Source: Brachybacterium squillarum M-6-3
GTDB lineage: Bacteria; Actinomycetota; Actinomycetes; Actinomycetales; Dermabacteraceae
NCBI RefSeq assembly: GCF_000225825.1
Contig: NZ_AGBX01000007.1
Span: 62,001 to 126,000, forward strand
DNA length: 64,000 nt
Direction of reading: 5' to 3'
Shown here: piece by piece, positions 29,450 through 43,687 of the stretch
Numbering within the stretch: position 1 is the first letter of the stretch
Layout of the letters: each line of letters opens with the position of its first letter
The notes under the pieces: generated by a model
What the model was told of the DNA's origin: nothing
Database searches by the model: none
The model's input: only the letters and a program-made list of their open reading frames with translations
Program-made: the position numbers and the translations under genes

Positions 29450-31198
29450 CTACTTCGAGGCGGCGCGCTCGGTGATCTGCAGGTCCAGCGGGAAGTCGAC
29501 GGGGGAGCGGGGGAACAGCAGGCGCCCCGCCTCGGCGGCGGCCTCCCGGATCGCGGCGGCCGCCTGCTCGGCCTGTGCGGCGGGAGCGTGCACGATCACC
29601 TCGTCGTGCAGGAAGAACGCCAGGTGCGCGCGGCGCGCGAACACCGGCCCCGAGGGCACGGCGGACTCGGCGGCGGGCACCTCGGGCAGCGCGGCCAGCC
29701 GGCGACGGATCCCTGCGATCCACGCCAGCGCCCACTCGGCGGCGGTGCCCTGCACGACGAAGTTGCGGGTGAAGCGGCCCCGGTCGCGGGCTTCCCGGCG
29801 GGAGCGCTCCTGCTCCCCGGGCGCCGCGTCGACGCTGTTCGCGGCGGCCTGGGCGCGCCGCCAGGCCTCCTCGGGGGCCGGGGAGGAACGGCCCAGCCAG
29901 GTGGTCACGGTGCCGCCGCGCTCCCCGGTGGCGGCGGCCTCGTCCACCAGGGACATCGCGGCCGGGAAGGTGCTGCGCAGGCGGGGCACCAGGCGGCCGC
30001 TGTCCCCGGTGGTGCCGCCGTACAGCGCCCCCAGCACGGCGATCTTCGCCTCCTGACGGGTGGCGACGATGCCGGCGTCCACGATCCCGGCGTAGAGGTC
30101 GCGGCCGGCCCCGGCCTCGGCCATCGCCCGGTCCCCGGACATGGCGGCCAGCACCCGCGGCTCCAGCTGGGAGACGTCCGCCCCGACCAGGCGCCACCCC
30201 GCGTCCGCGCGCAGGGCCGGGCGGAGCTGGCGGGGGATCTGCAGCGCCCCGCCGCCGCTGGAGGCCCAGCGCCCCGTGACCACCCCGGCGGGCACGTACA
30301 CGGGCCGGTAGCGGCCGTCGTGGACCCATTCCTCCATCCAGGTCCAGCCGTTCGCGGTGAGCAGCCGGGACAGCTTCTTGTAGCGCAGCAGCGGGGCGAT
30401 CGCGGGGTGCTCGATCCCCTCCAGCTCCCAGCGGGAGGTCGAGGCCACGTCGATCCCGGCCCGGCGCAGCCCGCGCAGCAGCCGCGGCGGGGAGTCCAGG
30501 GACAGCAGCGGTTCGCCGAGCGCCGCGCGCACCTCGGCGCCCACCTCGGCCATCGCGGCCGGCACCTGGCCCGGTCGGGGGCGCGGCCCCAGATCCGCGG
30601 CGAGGATGCGGTCGTGCTCGGCCACGTCCCAGGGGATTCCGGCGGCCTGCAGCTCGCAGGCCACCAGCGCCCCGGCGGACTCGGCGGCCGTGAGCATCCG
30701 CAGCCGTGAGGGCTCGGCCGAGGTCTCGATGGCCCGCTGCTGGCGGGCGGTCTCGGCGAGCATCTCGCCGGTCTCCTCGGGCACGGCGGCGCCGGCGCGC
30801 CCGCCGGGCTCCAGCTCGAACAGCGTCGCCCCGGCGGCGGGGGTGGCGGAGTGCTCCGGGATCGCGACCGGGAGGACCTCCCAGAGCTGCGCCGCCCGCA
30901 GCGCGGCGGGGTCGGTCACCACCGTGGAGCCGCGCAGGATGGTGTGGACCAGGCGCAGGTCGTGCGCCCGGGCCAGGCGCACCCCGGCGGCGAGCAGACG
31001 CGGGTACACCGTGCGCGTGTCCGACAGCACCCAGCGCGGACCGTCCTCCGCCTCCCGCCGCGCCATCACCGCGGGCAGCTCCGCCGTGGTGCAGGCGCTC
31101 TCGCCGAGCCGGCTCCCCGCCGCGTCGAGATCGACCAGCGCCCATCCGCCGTCGGGGGCGCGTCCCACAAGGCAGCGGTCGGGGCGGGCAGCGGTCAC
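29450..31198 (-). CDS. second family A DNA polymerase (bifunctional 3'-5' exonuclease/polymerase type)
   Basis: 582 aa, without a 5'-3' nuclease. The C-terminal polymerase has motif [17 protein letters not shown]-helix-like [18 protein letters not shown] and motif [13 protein letters not shown], plus [19 protein letters not shown] and [14 protein letters not shown]. The N-terminal 200 residues correspond to the exonuclease-like domain, but no clean DTE motif is visible (VDLDAAG is nearest). This class is a known actinobacterial companion of PolA. The GTG start overlaps the stop of the MBL-fold gene. It lies between uvrB and uvrA, which suggests a repair role. Confidence 0.9.
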   Translation of the reverse strand: MTAARPDRCLVGRAPDGGWALVDLDAAGSRLGESACTTAELPAVMARREAEDGPRWVLSDTRTVYPRLLAAGVRLARAHDLRLVHTILRGSTVVTDPAALRAAQLWEVLPVAIPEHSATPAAGATLFELEPGGRAGAAVPEETGEMLAETARQQRAIETSAEPSRLRMLTAAESAGALVACELQAAGIPWDVAEHDRILAADLGPRPRPGQVPAAMAEVGAEVRAALGEPLLSLDSPPRLLRGLRRAGIDVASTSRWELEGIEHPAIAPLLRYKKLSRLLTANGWTWMEEWVHDGRYRPVYVPAGVVTGRWASSGGGALQIPRQLRPALRADAGWRLVGADVSQLEPRVLAAMSGDRAMAEAGAGRDLYAGIVDAGIVATRQEAKIAVLGALYGGTTGDSGRLVPRLRSTFPAAMSLVDEAAATGERGGTVTTWLGRSSPAPEEAWRRAQAAANSVDAAPGEQERSRREARDRGRFTRNFVVQGTAAEWALAWIAGIRRRLAALPEVPAAESAVPSGPVFARRAHLAFFLHDEVIVHAPAAQAEQAAAAIREAAAEAGRLLFPRSPVDFPLDLQITERAASK

Positions 31199-31932
31199 CA
31201 GCCCCGCTCGCGCCACGCGGGCAGGGACGGCCGCTCGGCGCCGAGCGTGGTGTCGTCGCCGTGGCCGGGGTACACCCTGGTGCCGTCGCCCAGCCGGTCG
31301 AAGATCCGCGCGGTCACGTCCCCCAGCAGCTGCGCGAAGCGCTCCGGGTCGACCCCGGTGTTCCCGACGCCGCCGGGGAACAGGGAGTCCCCGGTGAGCA
31401 GATGGTCGCCGGCCTCCCCGCCTCGCCACAGCACCGCCACCGAGCCGGGGGTGTGTCCGCGCAGGCCGATCACCTCGAGCCGCGTCGCGCCCAGGGAGAT
31501 GGTCTCGCCGTCCCGCAGCGGCCGCTGCACGGGCACGGGCAGGTCGGCGGCGTCGTCCTGCCCGGCGAGCACCGGGGCGCCGGTCGCGGCGGCCAGCTCG
31601 GCGAGGGCGCCGACGTGGTCGTGGTGCGCGTGGGTGGTGAGGATCCCCGTCAGGCGCGGTGTGGGCTCGCCCTCCGCGACCGCCTCGGCGGCGTCCTCGG
31701 CCAGCAGGGCCCGCAGCCGCTGCGGCTCCGCGGCGGCGTCCACCAGCAGCCGCTCCCCGGTGGCGGGGCAGCGCAGCAGGTAGGTGTTGTTGTCCATCGG
31801 TCCCACCGAGGCCTTGCGCAGCACGAGCCCCGGCAGGCGTCGCACCGCGCTCGGACCGCCCGGTTCGACGTGGCCGTCGGCGGGGTACGGCGCGGGCTCG
31901 GGCGGAGGGGTCGGATGCGTGTCGTTCTGCAT
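31195..31932 (-). CDS. metallo-beta-lactamase-fold hydrolase (glyoxalase II-like)
   Basis: 245 aa. The metal-binding signature THAHHDH is complete, followed by [22 protein letters not shown] and PGHGDDT: the ligand set of the glyoxalase II/YcbL group. These usually hydrolyse thioesters such as S-lactoylglutathione analogues, and the substrate here is unknown. The start at 31932 is supported by GATACT 6 bases upstream; a start 21 bases earlier is possible. It is coupled to the polymerase gene downstream and divergent from uvrA. Confidence 0.9.
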   Translation of the reverse strand: MQNDTHPTPPPEPAPYPADGHVEPGGPSAVRRLPGLVLRKASVGPMDNNTYLLRCPATGERLLVDAAAEPQRLRALLAEDAAEAVAEGEPTPRLTGILTTHAHHDHVGALAELAAATGAPVLAGQDDAADLPVPVQRPLRDGETISLGATRLEVIGLRGHTPGSVAVLWRGGEAGDHLLTGDSLFPGGVGNTGVDPERFAQLLGDVTARIFDRLGDGTRVYPGHGDDTTLGAERPSLPAWRERGW

Positions 31933-31938
31933 GTCGGA

Positions 31939-31944
31939 AGTATC
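31939..31944 (-). promoter_or_regulatory. -10 element (GATACT) of the MBL/polymerase operon, leaderless spacing
   Basis: Minus-strand GATACT, 6 bases, then ATG at 31932. It lies 25 bases from the uvrA damage-type element on the other strand. Confidence 0.5.
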
Positions 31945-31968
31945 TCGCAGCACCCTGGGCGCGGTCGT

Positions 31969-31991
31969 TCGTCGGGGCCCGTCCGTAGGAT
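31969..31991 (+). promoter_or_regulatory. RecA-NDp (PafBC-type) DNA-damage promoter of uvrA, leaderless
   Basis: TCGTCGGGG, 8 bases, TAGGAT, 6 bases, then the uvrA GTG. Over 28 bases (31965-31992) it differs from the uvrB element (26193-26220) at only two positions, so even the nominally free 8-base spacer is conserved. Confidence 0.75.
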
Positions 31992-31997
31992 GACGGT

Positions 31998-34871
<2,874 letters not shown>

Positions 34872-34883
34872 CCCGGGCGCGGC

Positions 34884-36860
34884 ATGGCGGATCCCTCCAC
34901 CTACCGGCCCGCGGCCGGCACCGTTCCCACCTCCCCGGGCGTCTACCGCTTCCGGGACGCCGACGAGCGCGTCATCTACGTCGGCAAGGCCAAGAACCTG
35001 CGCCAGCGGCTCTCGAACTACTTCCAGGACCTCTCGGTGCTGCACGAGCGCACCCGGCGCATGGTCACCACCGCGAACCGGGTCGAGTGGACCGTGGTCG
35101 GCACCGAGGTGGAGGCCCTCACCCTCGAGTACACCTGGATCAAGGAGTACGACCCGCGGTTCAACGTCAAGTTCCGCGACGACAAGTCCTACCCGTACCT
35201 GGTGCTGACGATGGGGGAGAAGGTGCCGCGGGTGCAGATCACCCGCCGCCCCCGCGCCAAGGGCGACCGCACCTTCGGCCCCTACCCGCAGGTCGGCGCG
35301 ATCCGGGAGACGATGGACCTGATGCTGCGGGTGTTCCCGGTGCGCTCCTGCAGCGCCGGGGTGTACCGCCGCGCCGAGCGCTCGGGGCGCCCCTGCCTGC
35401 TGGGCTTCATCGGCAAGTGCTCCGCGCCCTGCACGGGGGAGATCTCCGTCGAGGACCACCGGCGCCTGGCCGAGCAGTTCGCGGACTTCATGGCCGGCAA
35501 CACCGGCACCTACACCCGCCGGATCGAGCAGCGGATGCGGGAGGCCGCCGCCGCGATGGACTACGAGACCGCGGCGAGCCTGCGCGACGACCTGCAGGCC
35601 CTGGACGCCGTGATGTCCAAGAACTCCGTCGTGCTCTCCGACGCCACCGACGCGGACCTCATCGGCATCGCCCAGGACGAGCTGGAGGCCTCCGTCCAGG
35701 TCTTCCACGTGCGCGGCGGCCGCATCCGCGGACAGCGCGGCTGGACCGCCGAGATCCTCGACGAGTCCGACACGGCGGCCCTCGTCGAGCGCGCCATGAC
35801 CACCCTCTACGCCGAGGGTGCCGCGCCCCGGGAGGTGCTGGTGCCCGTCCAGCCCACCAACCGGGACCTGCTCAAGGAGCTCATCGACCACCCCGTGGAG
35901 GTGCGCGTCCCCCAGCGCGGCGAGAAGAAGGACCTGCTGGGCACCGTCACCACCAACGCCGAGGAGGCGCTGCGGCTGCATCGGCTGCGCCGCACCGGCG
36001 ACCTCACCGCCCGCACCAAGGCGCTCGAGGACCTCGGCGAGGCCCTCGACCTCCCCGAGCCGCCGCTGCGCATCGAGTGCTTCGACATCTCCCACTCGCA
36101 GGGCACGAACGTCGTCGGCTCCCAGGTGGTCTTCGAGGACGGCCTGCCCAAGAAGAGCGAGTACCGCCGCTACTCGGTCTCCGGGGCCGCCGCCCGCGAC
36201 GACACCGCCTCCATGTACGACGTGATCTCCCGTCGCCTGCGCCACCACCTCGAACCGCCCCCGCAGACCGAGGAGGAGGCGCGGCGCTTCGCCTACCCGC
36301 CCTCGCTGATCCTGGTCGACGGCGGGCCCCCGCAGGTCGCCGCCGCCCAGCAGGCCTTCGACGACCTCGGCGTCACCGACATCGCCCTGGCCGGCATCGC
36401 CAAGCGGCTCGAGGAGATCTGGCTGCCCGGCGACGAGTACCCGGTGATCCTGCCCCGCACCAGCGAGGCCCTCTTCCTGGTGCAGCGCCTGCGCGACGAG
36501 GCCCACCGCTTCGCGATCACCTATCACCGCTCCAAGCGCGGCCGCGCCATGCAGGCCAGCGCGCTGGACGGCATCCCCGGCCTCGGCCCCGCCCGCCGCC
36601 GGGCCCTGCTGGACCGCTTCGTGACCGTCTCCGCGATCCGCGAGGCCGAGCCCGAGCGGCTCCAGGAGGTGGACGGGATCGGCCCCGCGCTCGCGGAGCA
36701 GATCACCGCCGCGCTACGATCCGAGCGGGGCGCGGACGATCAGCCGGAGGATCGGACCGCGGGGGAGAGCGACACCGCGGACCTGGCCGTGGACATGGCC
36801 ACCGGTGAGATCCTCGATCCCCCCCACCCCGCGCACGACCCGGAAGGACCGCAACGGTGA
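34884..36860 (+). CDS. uvrC: excinuclease ABC subunit C
   Basis: 658 aa. Dual-incision nuclease. N-terminal GIY-YIG (GVYRF...[14 protein letters not shown]) for the 3' cut, a Cys-rich region (SCSAGVYRR...CSAPCTG), a UVR motif near residue 220 that binds UvrB, an RNase H-like domain ([28 protein letters not shown]) for the 5' cut, and C-terminal helix-hairpin-helix ([25 protein letters not shown]). The acidic C-terminal tail of about 40 residues is unconserved. It shares a transcript with uvrA and overlaps rapZ (GTGA). Confidence 0.97.
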   Translation: MADPSTYRPAAGTVPTSPGVYRFRDADERVIYVGKAKNLRQRLSNYFQDLSVLHERTRRMVTTANRVEWTVVGTEVEALTLEYTWIKEYDPRFNVKFRDDKSYPYLVLTMGEKVPRVQITRRPRAKGDRTFGPYPQVGAIRETMDLMLRVFPVRSCSAGVYRRAERSGRPCLLGFIGKCSAPCTGEISVEDHRRLAEQFADFMAGNTGTYTRRIEQRMREAAAAMDYETAASLRDDLQALDAVMSKNSVVLSDATDADLIGIAQDELEASVQVFHVRGGRIRGQRGWTAEILDESDTAALVERAMTTLYAEGAAPREVLVPVQPTNRDLLKELIDHPVEVRVPQRGEKKDLLGTVTTNAEEALRLHRLRRTGDLTARTKALEDLGEALDLPEPPLRIECFDISHSQGTNVVGSQVVFEDGLPKKSEYRRYSVSGAAARDDTASMYDVISRRLRHHLEPPPQTEEEARRFAYPPSLILVDGGPPQVAAAQQAFDDLGVTDIALAGIAKRLEEIWLPGDEYPVILPRTSEALFLVQRLRDEAHRFAITYHRSKRGRAMQASALDGIPGLGPARRRALLDRFVTVSAIREAEPERLQEVDGIGPALAEQITAALRSERGADDQPEDRTAGESDTADLAVDMATGEILDPPHPAHDPEGPQR

Positions 36861-37762
36861 GCACTGAGCAGACCCTCGACCCGCTGGACAGCGAGGGCGA
36901 CGTCCGCGGGGAGGTCGTCATCATCACCGGCCTCGCCGGGGCCGGCCGCGAGACCGCCGCCCATGCCCTCGAGGACATGGGCTGGTACGTCGTCTACAAC
37001 ATCGCCCCGCAGCTCATCCCCACCCTGTACGAGCTGCAGGCCTCCGCCGAGGGCCGCGTCACCCGCTTCGCCGTGGTCGTCGACCCGCGGTCCGGCCCCT
37101 TCTTCTCCGAGCTGGCCGACGTGGTCGCCGAGCTGCGCAAGGCCGACCTGCGCCTGCGGCTGCTGTTCCTCACCGCCGACGAGTCCACCCTGGTGCGGCG
37201 CTTCGACTCCGTGCGCCGCCCCCACCCGCTGCAGGGGGAGGAGGGCGTGCTCGAGGGCATCCGCCGGGAGCGGGAGATGCTCGCCCCCTACCGGCGCAGC
37301 GCCGACCTGGTCATCGACACCTCCCCGCTGAACGTCCACCAGCTGATGATGACGATGCGCCAGACCTTCGGCTCCACGGCCGAGCAGCGCCTGACCGTCA
37401 CCCTGCTGTCCTTCGGCTTCAAGTACGGGATCCCGCTGGAGGCGGACCACGTCAGCGACGTGCGCTTCATCCCCAACCCGTACTGGATCCCCGAGCTCAA
37501 GCCCAAGCGCGGCACCGACCCCGAGGTCGCCGAGTTCGTGCTCAGCGACCACAACGGCGCCGAGTTCGTCGAGAAGTACCTGGAGATGATCACCCCCGTG
37601 CTGCGCGGCTACAGCTCCGAGAACAAGCACTTCACGACCCTCGCGATCGGCTGCACCGGCGGCAAGCACCGCTCCGTGGCCGTGACCGAGAAGATCGCCG
37701 AGCAGCTCCGGCACGCCGGACACGCCGTACGGATCCGCCACCGGGACCTGGGGCGCGAATGA
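36857..37762 (+). CDS. rapZ: RapZ-family nucleotide-binding/RNase adaptor protein, with altered Walker A
   Basis: 301 aa. In proteobacteria RapZ is an RNase E adaptor with a P-loop N-terminal and RNA-binding C-terminal domain; actinobacterial homologues sit in the uvrC-rapZ-yvcK-whiA cluster as here. The C-terminal signature [13 protein letters not shown] is intact. The P-loop reads GLAGAGRET (residues 25-33): Lys is Arg31, as in many actinobacteria, but the Ser/Thr-type position is Glu32, and the usual DNLP downstream reads YNIA. ATP binding is therefore doubtful. GTG start overlapping uvrC. Confidence 0.92.
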   Translation: MSTEQTLDPLDSEGDVRGEVVIITGLAGAGRETAAHALEDMGWYVVYNIAPQLIPTLYELQASAEGRVTRFAVVVDPRSGPFFSELADVVAELRKADLRLRLLFLTADESTLVRRFDSVRRPHPLQGEEGVLEGIRREREMLAPYRRSADLVIDTSPLNVHQLMMTMRQTFGSTAEQRLTVTLLSFGFKYGIPLEADHVSDVRFIPNPYWIPELKPKRGTDPEVAEFVLSDHNGAEFVEKYLEMITPVLRGYSSENKHFTTLAIGCTGGKHRSVAVTEKIAEQLRHAGHAVRIRHRDLGRE

Positions 37763-38854
37763 GCCTCGCCGACCGCTCCCGCACCCCGCATCCCCGCCCC
37801 GGCCGCCGCCGGGCCCGCGATGCCGGTCCCGCCCCGCTGCGCGTGGTCGCCCTCGGCGGCGGCCACGGTCTCGCCGCGAACCTGCGCGCCCTGCGCCTGC
37901 TGGCCGACGAGATCACCGCCGTGGTCACCGTCGCCGACAACGGCGGCTCCTCCGGCCGCATCCGCACCGAGATGCCCGTGCTCCCGCCCGGAGACCTGCG
38001 GATGGCGCTGGCCGCCCTCTGCGAGGACTCCGAGTGGGGCTCCATCTGGGGCGAGGTGATCCAGCACCGCTTCGACACCTCCGGCCAGCTGGACGGCCAC
38101 GCCCTCGGCAACCTGCTGATCGTCGCCCTGTGGCAGATCCTCGAGGACCCCATCGAGGGCCTGGACCAGATGGGGGAGCTGCTCGGCGCCCGCGGCCGCG
38201 TGCTGCCGATGGCCCTGGAGCCGCTGGACATCGAGGCCGACGTGCGCACCGCCTCCGAGGGCCTGCGCACCGTGCGCGGCCAGTGGCAGGTCGCCACCGC
38301 CGAGGGCCGGGTGGAGCAGCTGCGGCTGGACCCGCCCCACCCCCGGGTCGCCCCCGAGGTGATCGAGGCGATCGGCCGCGCCGACTGGGTGATCGTCGGC
38401 CCCGGCTCCTGGTACACCTCCGTGCTGCCGCACCTGATGATCCCCGAGATCGCCGACGCCCTGCGCGGGGGGCCCGCCCGGCTGTGCGTGACCACCAACC
38501 TCTCCGTGGGCCAGCAGGAGTCCGAGGGCATGAGCAGCCTGGACATGCTCGACGTGCTCGTGGACCACGCCCCCGGCATCCGGTTCGACGCGCTGGTCGC
38601 CGACCCCACCGTGCTCGACGACGCCCTCGCCCTGTCCGAGGCCGCCCAGGCCCGCGGGATCCGCGCCCTGCTGCGCCAGGTCTCCACCGGCGACGGCACC
38701 CCCAACCACGACCCGGTGCGCCTCGCCGCCGCCTACCGCGACCTGTTCGCGGACGTCCTCGGGGACGTCCTGCCCGGGCGCGGCACCCCCACGGCGCCCA
38801 CCACCCGCATTACCCCCGCCGCGGCAGGGACGCCCGAGACCGAGGAGGACCCCG

Positions 38855-38871
<17 letters not shown>
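37759..38871 (+). CDS. yvcK: YvcK/CofD-like gluconeogenesis factor
   Basis: 370 aa. The Rossmann-like N-terminus [17 protein letters not shown], followed by [14 protein letters not shown] and [12 protein letters not shown], is the YvcK/CofD nucleotide-sugar-binding signature. In Firmicutes and mycobacteria (CuvA) it is needed for growth on gluconeogenic carbon and for envelope homeostasis, and it binds UDP-sugars. [11 protein letters not shown] and [13 protein letters not shown] are also conserved. It overlaps rapZ by ATGA and whiA by 17 bases. Confidence 0.94.
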
Positions 38872-40964
<2,093 letters not shown>

Positions 40965-41000
40965 TCCGCCCGTCGTCACCCTGACGACACGGACCACCCC

Positions 41001-41046
41001 GGAGCCCGCCGCTCGCCCCCTCACAGGTCGGCGACCGGCGGGCTCC
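41001..41046 (+). terminator. hairpin between gap and pgk
   Basis: Perfect 11-bp stem GGAGCCCGCCG / CGGCGGGCTCC with a 24-base loop, 36 bases after the gap stop and 65 bases before the pgk start. It could terminate or attenuate, or act as a processing signal between gap and pgk. Confidence 0.5.
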
Positions 41047-41111
41047 GCCCGTCCCCGGGCCCGATTCGTCCCGATCCCCGGGCGATGAGCCCCGAATCGA
41101 AGGAAGCACCC

Positions 41112-42314
41112 GTGCTCAAGACCATCGAGTCCCTCGGCGACCTGCGCGGCAAGCGCGTGATCGTCCGCGCCGACCTCAACGTGCCGCTGGACGGCTCCAC
41201 CATCACCGACGACGGCCGCATCCGCGCGGCCCTGCCGACCCTCACCCGCCTCACCGAGGCCGGCGCGAAGGTCGTGGTCATCTCGCATCTCGGCCGCCCC
41301 AAGGGCGCCCCCGAGGACAAGTACTCCCTCAAGCCCGTGGTGCGCCGCCTGTCCGAGCTGCTCGGCCAGGACGTCGCCTTCGCCACCGACACCGTCGGCG
41401 AGAGCGCCCAGGACGTCGTCAACGACCTCGAGGAAGGCCAGGTCGCCATCCTCGAGAACCTCCGCTTCAACCCCGGGGAGACCGCCAAGGCCGATGCCGA
41501 GCGGCTCGTGTTCGCGCAGGCCCTGGCCCGCTTCGGCGACGCCTTCGTCTCCGACGGCTTCGGTGTCGTGCACCGCAAGCAGGCCTCCGTCTACGAGCTG
41601 GCCACCCTGCTGCCCTCCGCGGCCGGGGAGCTGGTGCGCCGCGAGGTCGAGTCCCTGCGCAAGGTCACCGAGAGTCCCGAGCGGCCCTTCGTGGTGGTCC
41701 TCGGCGGCGCGAAGGTCGCCGACAAGCTCGCCGTGATCGACAACCTGCTGGGCAAGGCCGACCGCATCCTCATCGGCGGCGGCATGGCCTACACCTTCCA
41801 GAAGGCGCGCGGCCTCGAGGTCGGCAAGTCCCTGCTGGACGAGGAGAAGGTCGACGTCGTCGCCGAGTACCTCGACCGGGCCGAGAAGAACGGCGTGGAG
41901 CTGGTGCTGCCCGTGGACACGGTCGTCGCGCCCGACTTCGCGCCCGACGCCCCGGCCACCATCGTGCCCGCCGACGGCATCCCCGCGGACCAGGAGGGCC
42001 TGGACATCGGTCCGGAGACCGCGAAGCTGTTCGGTGAGAAGATCGCCGATGCGGCCACCGTGTTCTGGAACGGCCCCATGGGCGTCTTCGAGTTCGAGGC
42101 CTTCGCCAAGGGCACCCTCGCGGTGGCCGAATCCCTCGCGGACGCGAAGGGCTACACCGTGGTCGGCGGCGGGGACTCCGCCGCGGCCGTGCGCGCTCTC
42201 GGTTTCGACGAGGACGCGTTCTCGCACATCTCCACCGGCGGCGGTGCGAGCCTCGAGCTGATCGAGGGCAAGGAGCTGCCGGGCATCGCAATCCTCGAGG
42301 AAGGCACCAAGTGA
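41112..42314 (+). CDS. pgk: phosphoglycerate kinase
   Basis: 400 aa. Transfers phosphate from 1,3-bisphosphoglycerate to [16 protein letters not shown] at the N-terminus, [36 protein letters not shown] and the GGGDSAAAV phosphate loop are present. The GTG start gives [11 protein letters not shown] and follows an AAGGAAG ribosome site; a start 27 bases upstream is less likely. The stop overlaps tpiA (GTGA). Confidence 0.97.
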   Translation: MLKTIESLGDLRGKRVIVRADLNVPLDGSTITDDGRIRAALPTLTRLTEAGAKVVVISHLGRPKGAPEDKYSLKPVVRRLSELLGQDVAFATDTVGESAQDVVNDLEEGQVAILENLRFNPGETAKADAERLVFAQALARFGDAFVSDGFGVVHRKQASVYELATLLPSAAGELVRREVESLRKVTESPERPFVVVLGGAKVADKLAVIDNLLGKADRILIGGGMAYTFQKARGLEVGKSLLDEEKVDVVAEYLDRAEKNGVELVLPVDTVVAPDFAPDAPATIVPADGIPADQEGLDIGPETAKLFGEKIADAATVFWNGPMGVFEFEAFAKGTLAVAESLADAKGYTVVGGGDSAAAVRALGFDEDAFSHISTGGGASLELIEGKELPGIAILEEGTK

Positions 42315-43087
42315 GCGACCGTACCCCCCTGATGGCGGGCAACTGGAAGATGAATCTCGACTGGAAGCAGAGCCTGGCCCTGGTCGAGGACCTCGGCGGG
42401 CAGCTGAAGGGCAAGGACCTCGGCGGCGTCGAGGCGGCCGTGCTGCCGCCGTTCGTGAACATCCGCACCGTGCAGACCGCCGTCGACGCCGGCAAGCTGC
42501 CGATCGCCTACGGTGGCCAGGACCTCTCGGCCCACGAGTCCGGCGCCTACACCGGCGAGGTCTCCGGCCCGATGCTCACCGCGCTGGGCTGCACCTACGT
42601 GGCCGTCGGCCACTCGGAGCGTCGCGAGTACCACGGCGAGACCGAGCAGGTCACCAACGCCAAGGTGAACGCCGCCCTGGCCGCCGGTCTCACCCCCATC
42701 CTCTGCGTGGGCGAGGGCCTGGACGAGCGCAAGGCCGGCAAGCAGGTCGAGTACACCCTCGCGCAGGTCGAGGGCGGCCTGGAGGGCCTCACCGCCGAGC
42801 AGGTGGGCGGCCTCGTGATCGCCTACGAGCCCGTGTGGGCCATCGGCACCGGTGAGGTCGCCACCCCGGACGACGCGCAGGAGGTCTGCGCCGCGGTCCG
42901 CGACTGGGTGCGCACCGCCCACGGCGACCAGGCCGCCGACGCGGTCCGCGTGCTCTACGGCGGCTCCGTGAAGTCCTCCAACGTGGCCGAGCTGATGGAG
43001 CGCCCCGACGTGGACGGCGCCCTCGTGGGCGGCGCCTCGCTGAAGGCCGAGGAGTTCGCCAAGATCGTCGGCTACCGGGCCGCCTGA
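42311..43087 (+). CDS. tpiA: triosephosphate isomerase
   Basis: 258 aa. TIM barrel interconverting DHAP and GAP. Catalytic residues: Lys in AGNWKMN, His in GHSERR, Glu in [11 protein letters not shown]. The phosphate loops YGGSVKSSN and LVGGASL are intact. GTG start coupled to pgk, so gap-pgk-tpiA forms the lower-glycolysis block. Confidence 0.97.
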   Translation: MSDRTPLMAGNWKMNLDWKQSLALVEDLGGQLKGKDLGGVEAAVLPPFVNIRTVQTAVDAGKLPIAYGGQDLSAHESGAYTGEVSGPMLTALGCTYVAVGHSERREYHGETEQVTNAKVNAALAAGLTPILCVGEGLDERKAGKQVEYTLAQVEGGLEGLTAEQVGGLVIAYEPVWAIGTGEVATPDDAQEVCAAVRDWVRTAHGDQAADAVRVLYGGSVKSSNVAELMERPDVDGALVGGASLKAEEFAKIVGYRAA

Positions 43088-43096
43088 TCGATCCCC

Positions 43097-43141
43097 GGCA
43101 CCGCCGGCGCCTCGGCTGAGACAGCCGACACAGGCGGTGCC
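43097..43141 (+). terminator. two-tier hairpin after tpiA
   Basis: An outer 9-bp stem GGCACCGCC / GGCGGTGCC encloses an inner 7-bp stem TCGGCTG / CAGCCGA with a 3-base loop, 10 bases after the tpiA stop. Confidence 0.5.
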
Positions 43142-43147
43142 CCGGGC

Positions 43148-43178
43148 ACGGGCCGGGTCCCCACGGGGCCCGGCCCGT
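43148..43178 (+). terminator. second hairpin after tpiA
   Basis: A 10-bp stem ACGGGCCGGG / CCCGGCCCGT that continues inward after one bulged T, immediately before the secG -10 element. Confidence 0.55.
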
Positions 43179-43182
43179 CCCG

Positions 43183-43188
43183 TATCCT
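43183..43188 (+). promoter_or_regulatory. -10 element (TATCCT) for secG
   Basis: TATCCT predicts a start near 43195 and a leader of about 60 bases, with a GGAAGG site before the secG GTG. Confidence 0.5.
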
Positions 43189-43254
43189 GAGGCGCGCGTC
43201 CGACGCGCCGTCGGACCCCGAATCCTGATTCAGAATCGTGACCCCTGGTGGAAG

Positions 43255-43515
43255 GTGACCGCAGACGTGGACCTCGCCCTGCTGAAGATCATCCTGCAGG
43301 TGGTGCTCGCCGTGACGAGCCTGCTGCTGGTGCTGCTCGTCCTGCTGCACAAGGGGCGCGGCGGCGGCCTCTCGGACATGTTCGGCGGCGGCGTCTCCTC
43401 CTCCGCGAGCGCCTCCGGCGTCGCCGAGCGGAACCTCAACCGCCTCACCGTCACCATGGCGCTGATCTGGGGCGCCAGCTGCGTGGGACTGGGCGTCCTC
43501 GAACGCTTCCTGTGA
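43255..43515 (+). CDS. secG: preprotein translocase subunit SecG
   Basis: 86 aa with two transmembrane helices (residues 7-30 and 62-82) around a Gly/Ser-rich loop GRGGGLSDMFGGGVSSSASASG, the canonical SecG signature. It assists SecYEG-SecA protein export. The GTG start follows GGAAGG. Located after tpiA as in most actinobacteria, but with its own promoter, and followed by a strong bidirectional terminator. Confidence 0.95.
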   Translation: MTADVDLALLKIILQVVLAVTSLLLVLLVLLHKGRGGGLSDMFGGGVSSSASASGVAERNLNRLTVTMALIWGASCVGLGVLERFL

Positions 43516-43574
43516 GCCGCTGAGCGCCGCCGCTGGGCACGTGCGGCACGGCGCACAGCCGGCACGGCACAGCA

Positions 43575-43608
43575 GAAGGGCCGGACACCGTGAGGTGTCC
43601 GGCCCTTC
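43575..43608 (+). terminator. strong bidirectional terminator between secG and the opcA-pgl gene
   Basis: Perfect 15-bp stem GAAGGGCCGGACACC / GGTGTCCGGCCCTTC with GTGA tetraloop, lying between convergent genes. The strongest intrinsic hairpin in the window. Confidence 0.85.
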
Positions 43609-43646
43609 GTGCATCCTCGCCCGGGGCGGCACGGGACGGCGGGGGG

Positions 43647-43681
43647 CGGGCCGCCCCGGGAGAGGATCCCGAGGCGGCCCG
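43647..43681 (-). terminator. terminator of the pentose-phosphate gene cluster
   Basis: 15-base arms (43647-43661 and 43667-43681) with one mismatch and a 5-base loop, starting 6 bases beyond the minus-strand stop at 43688. Confidence 0.7.
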
Positions 43682-43687
43682 TGGTGC

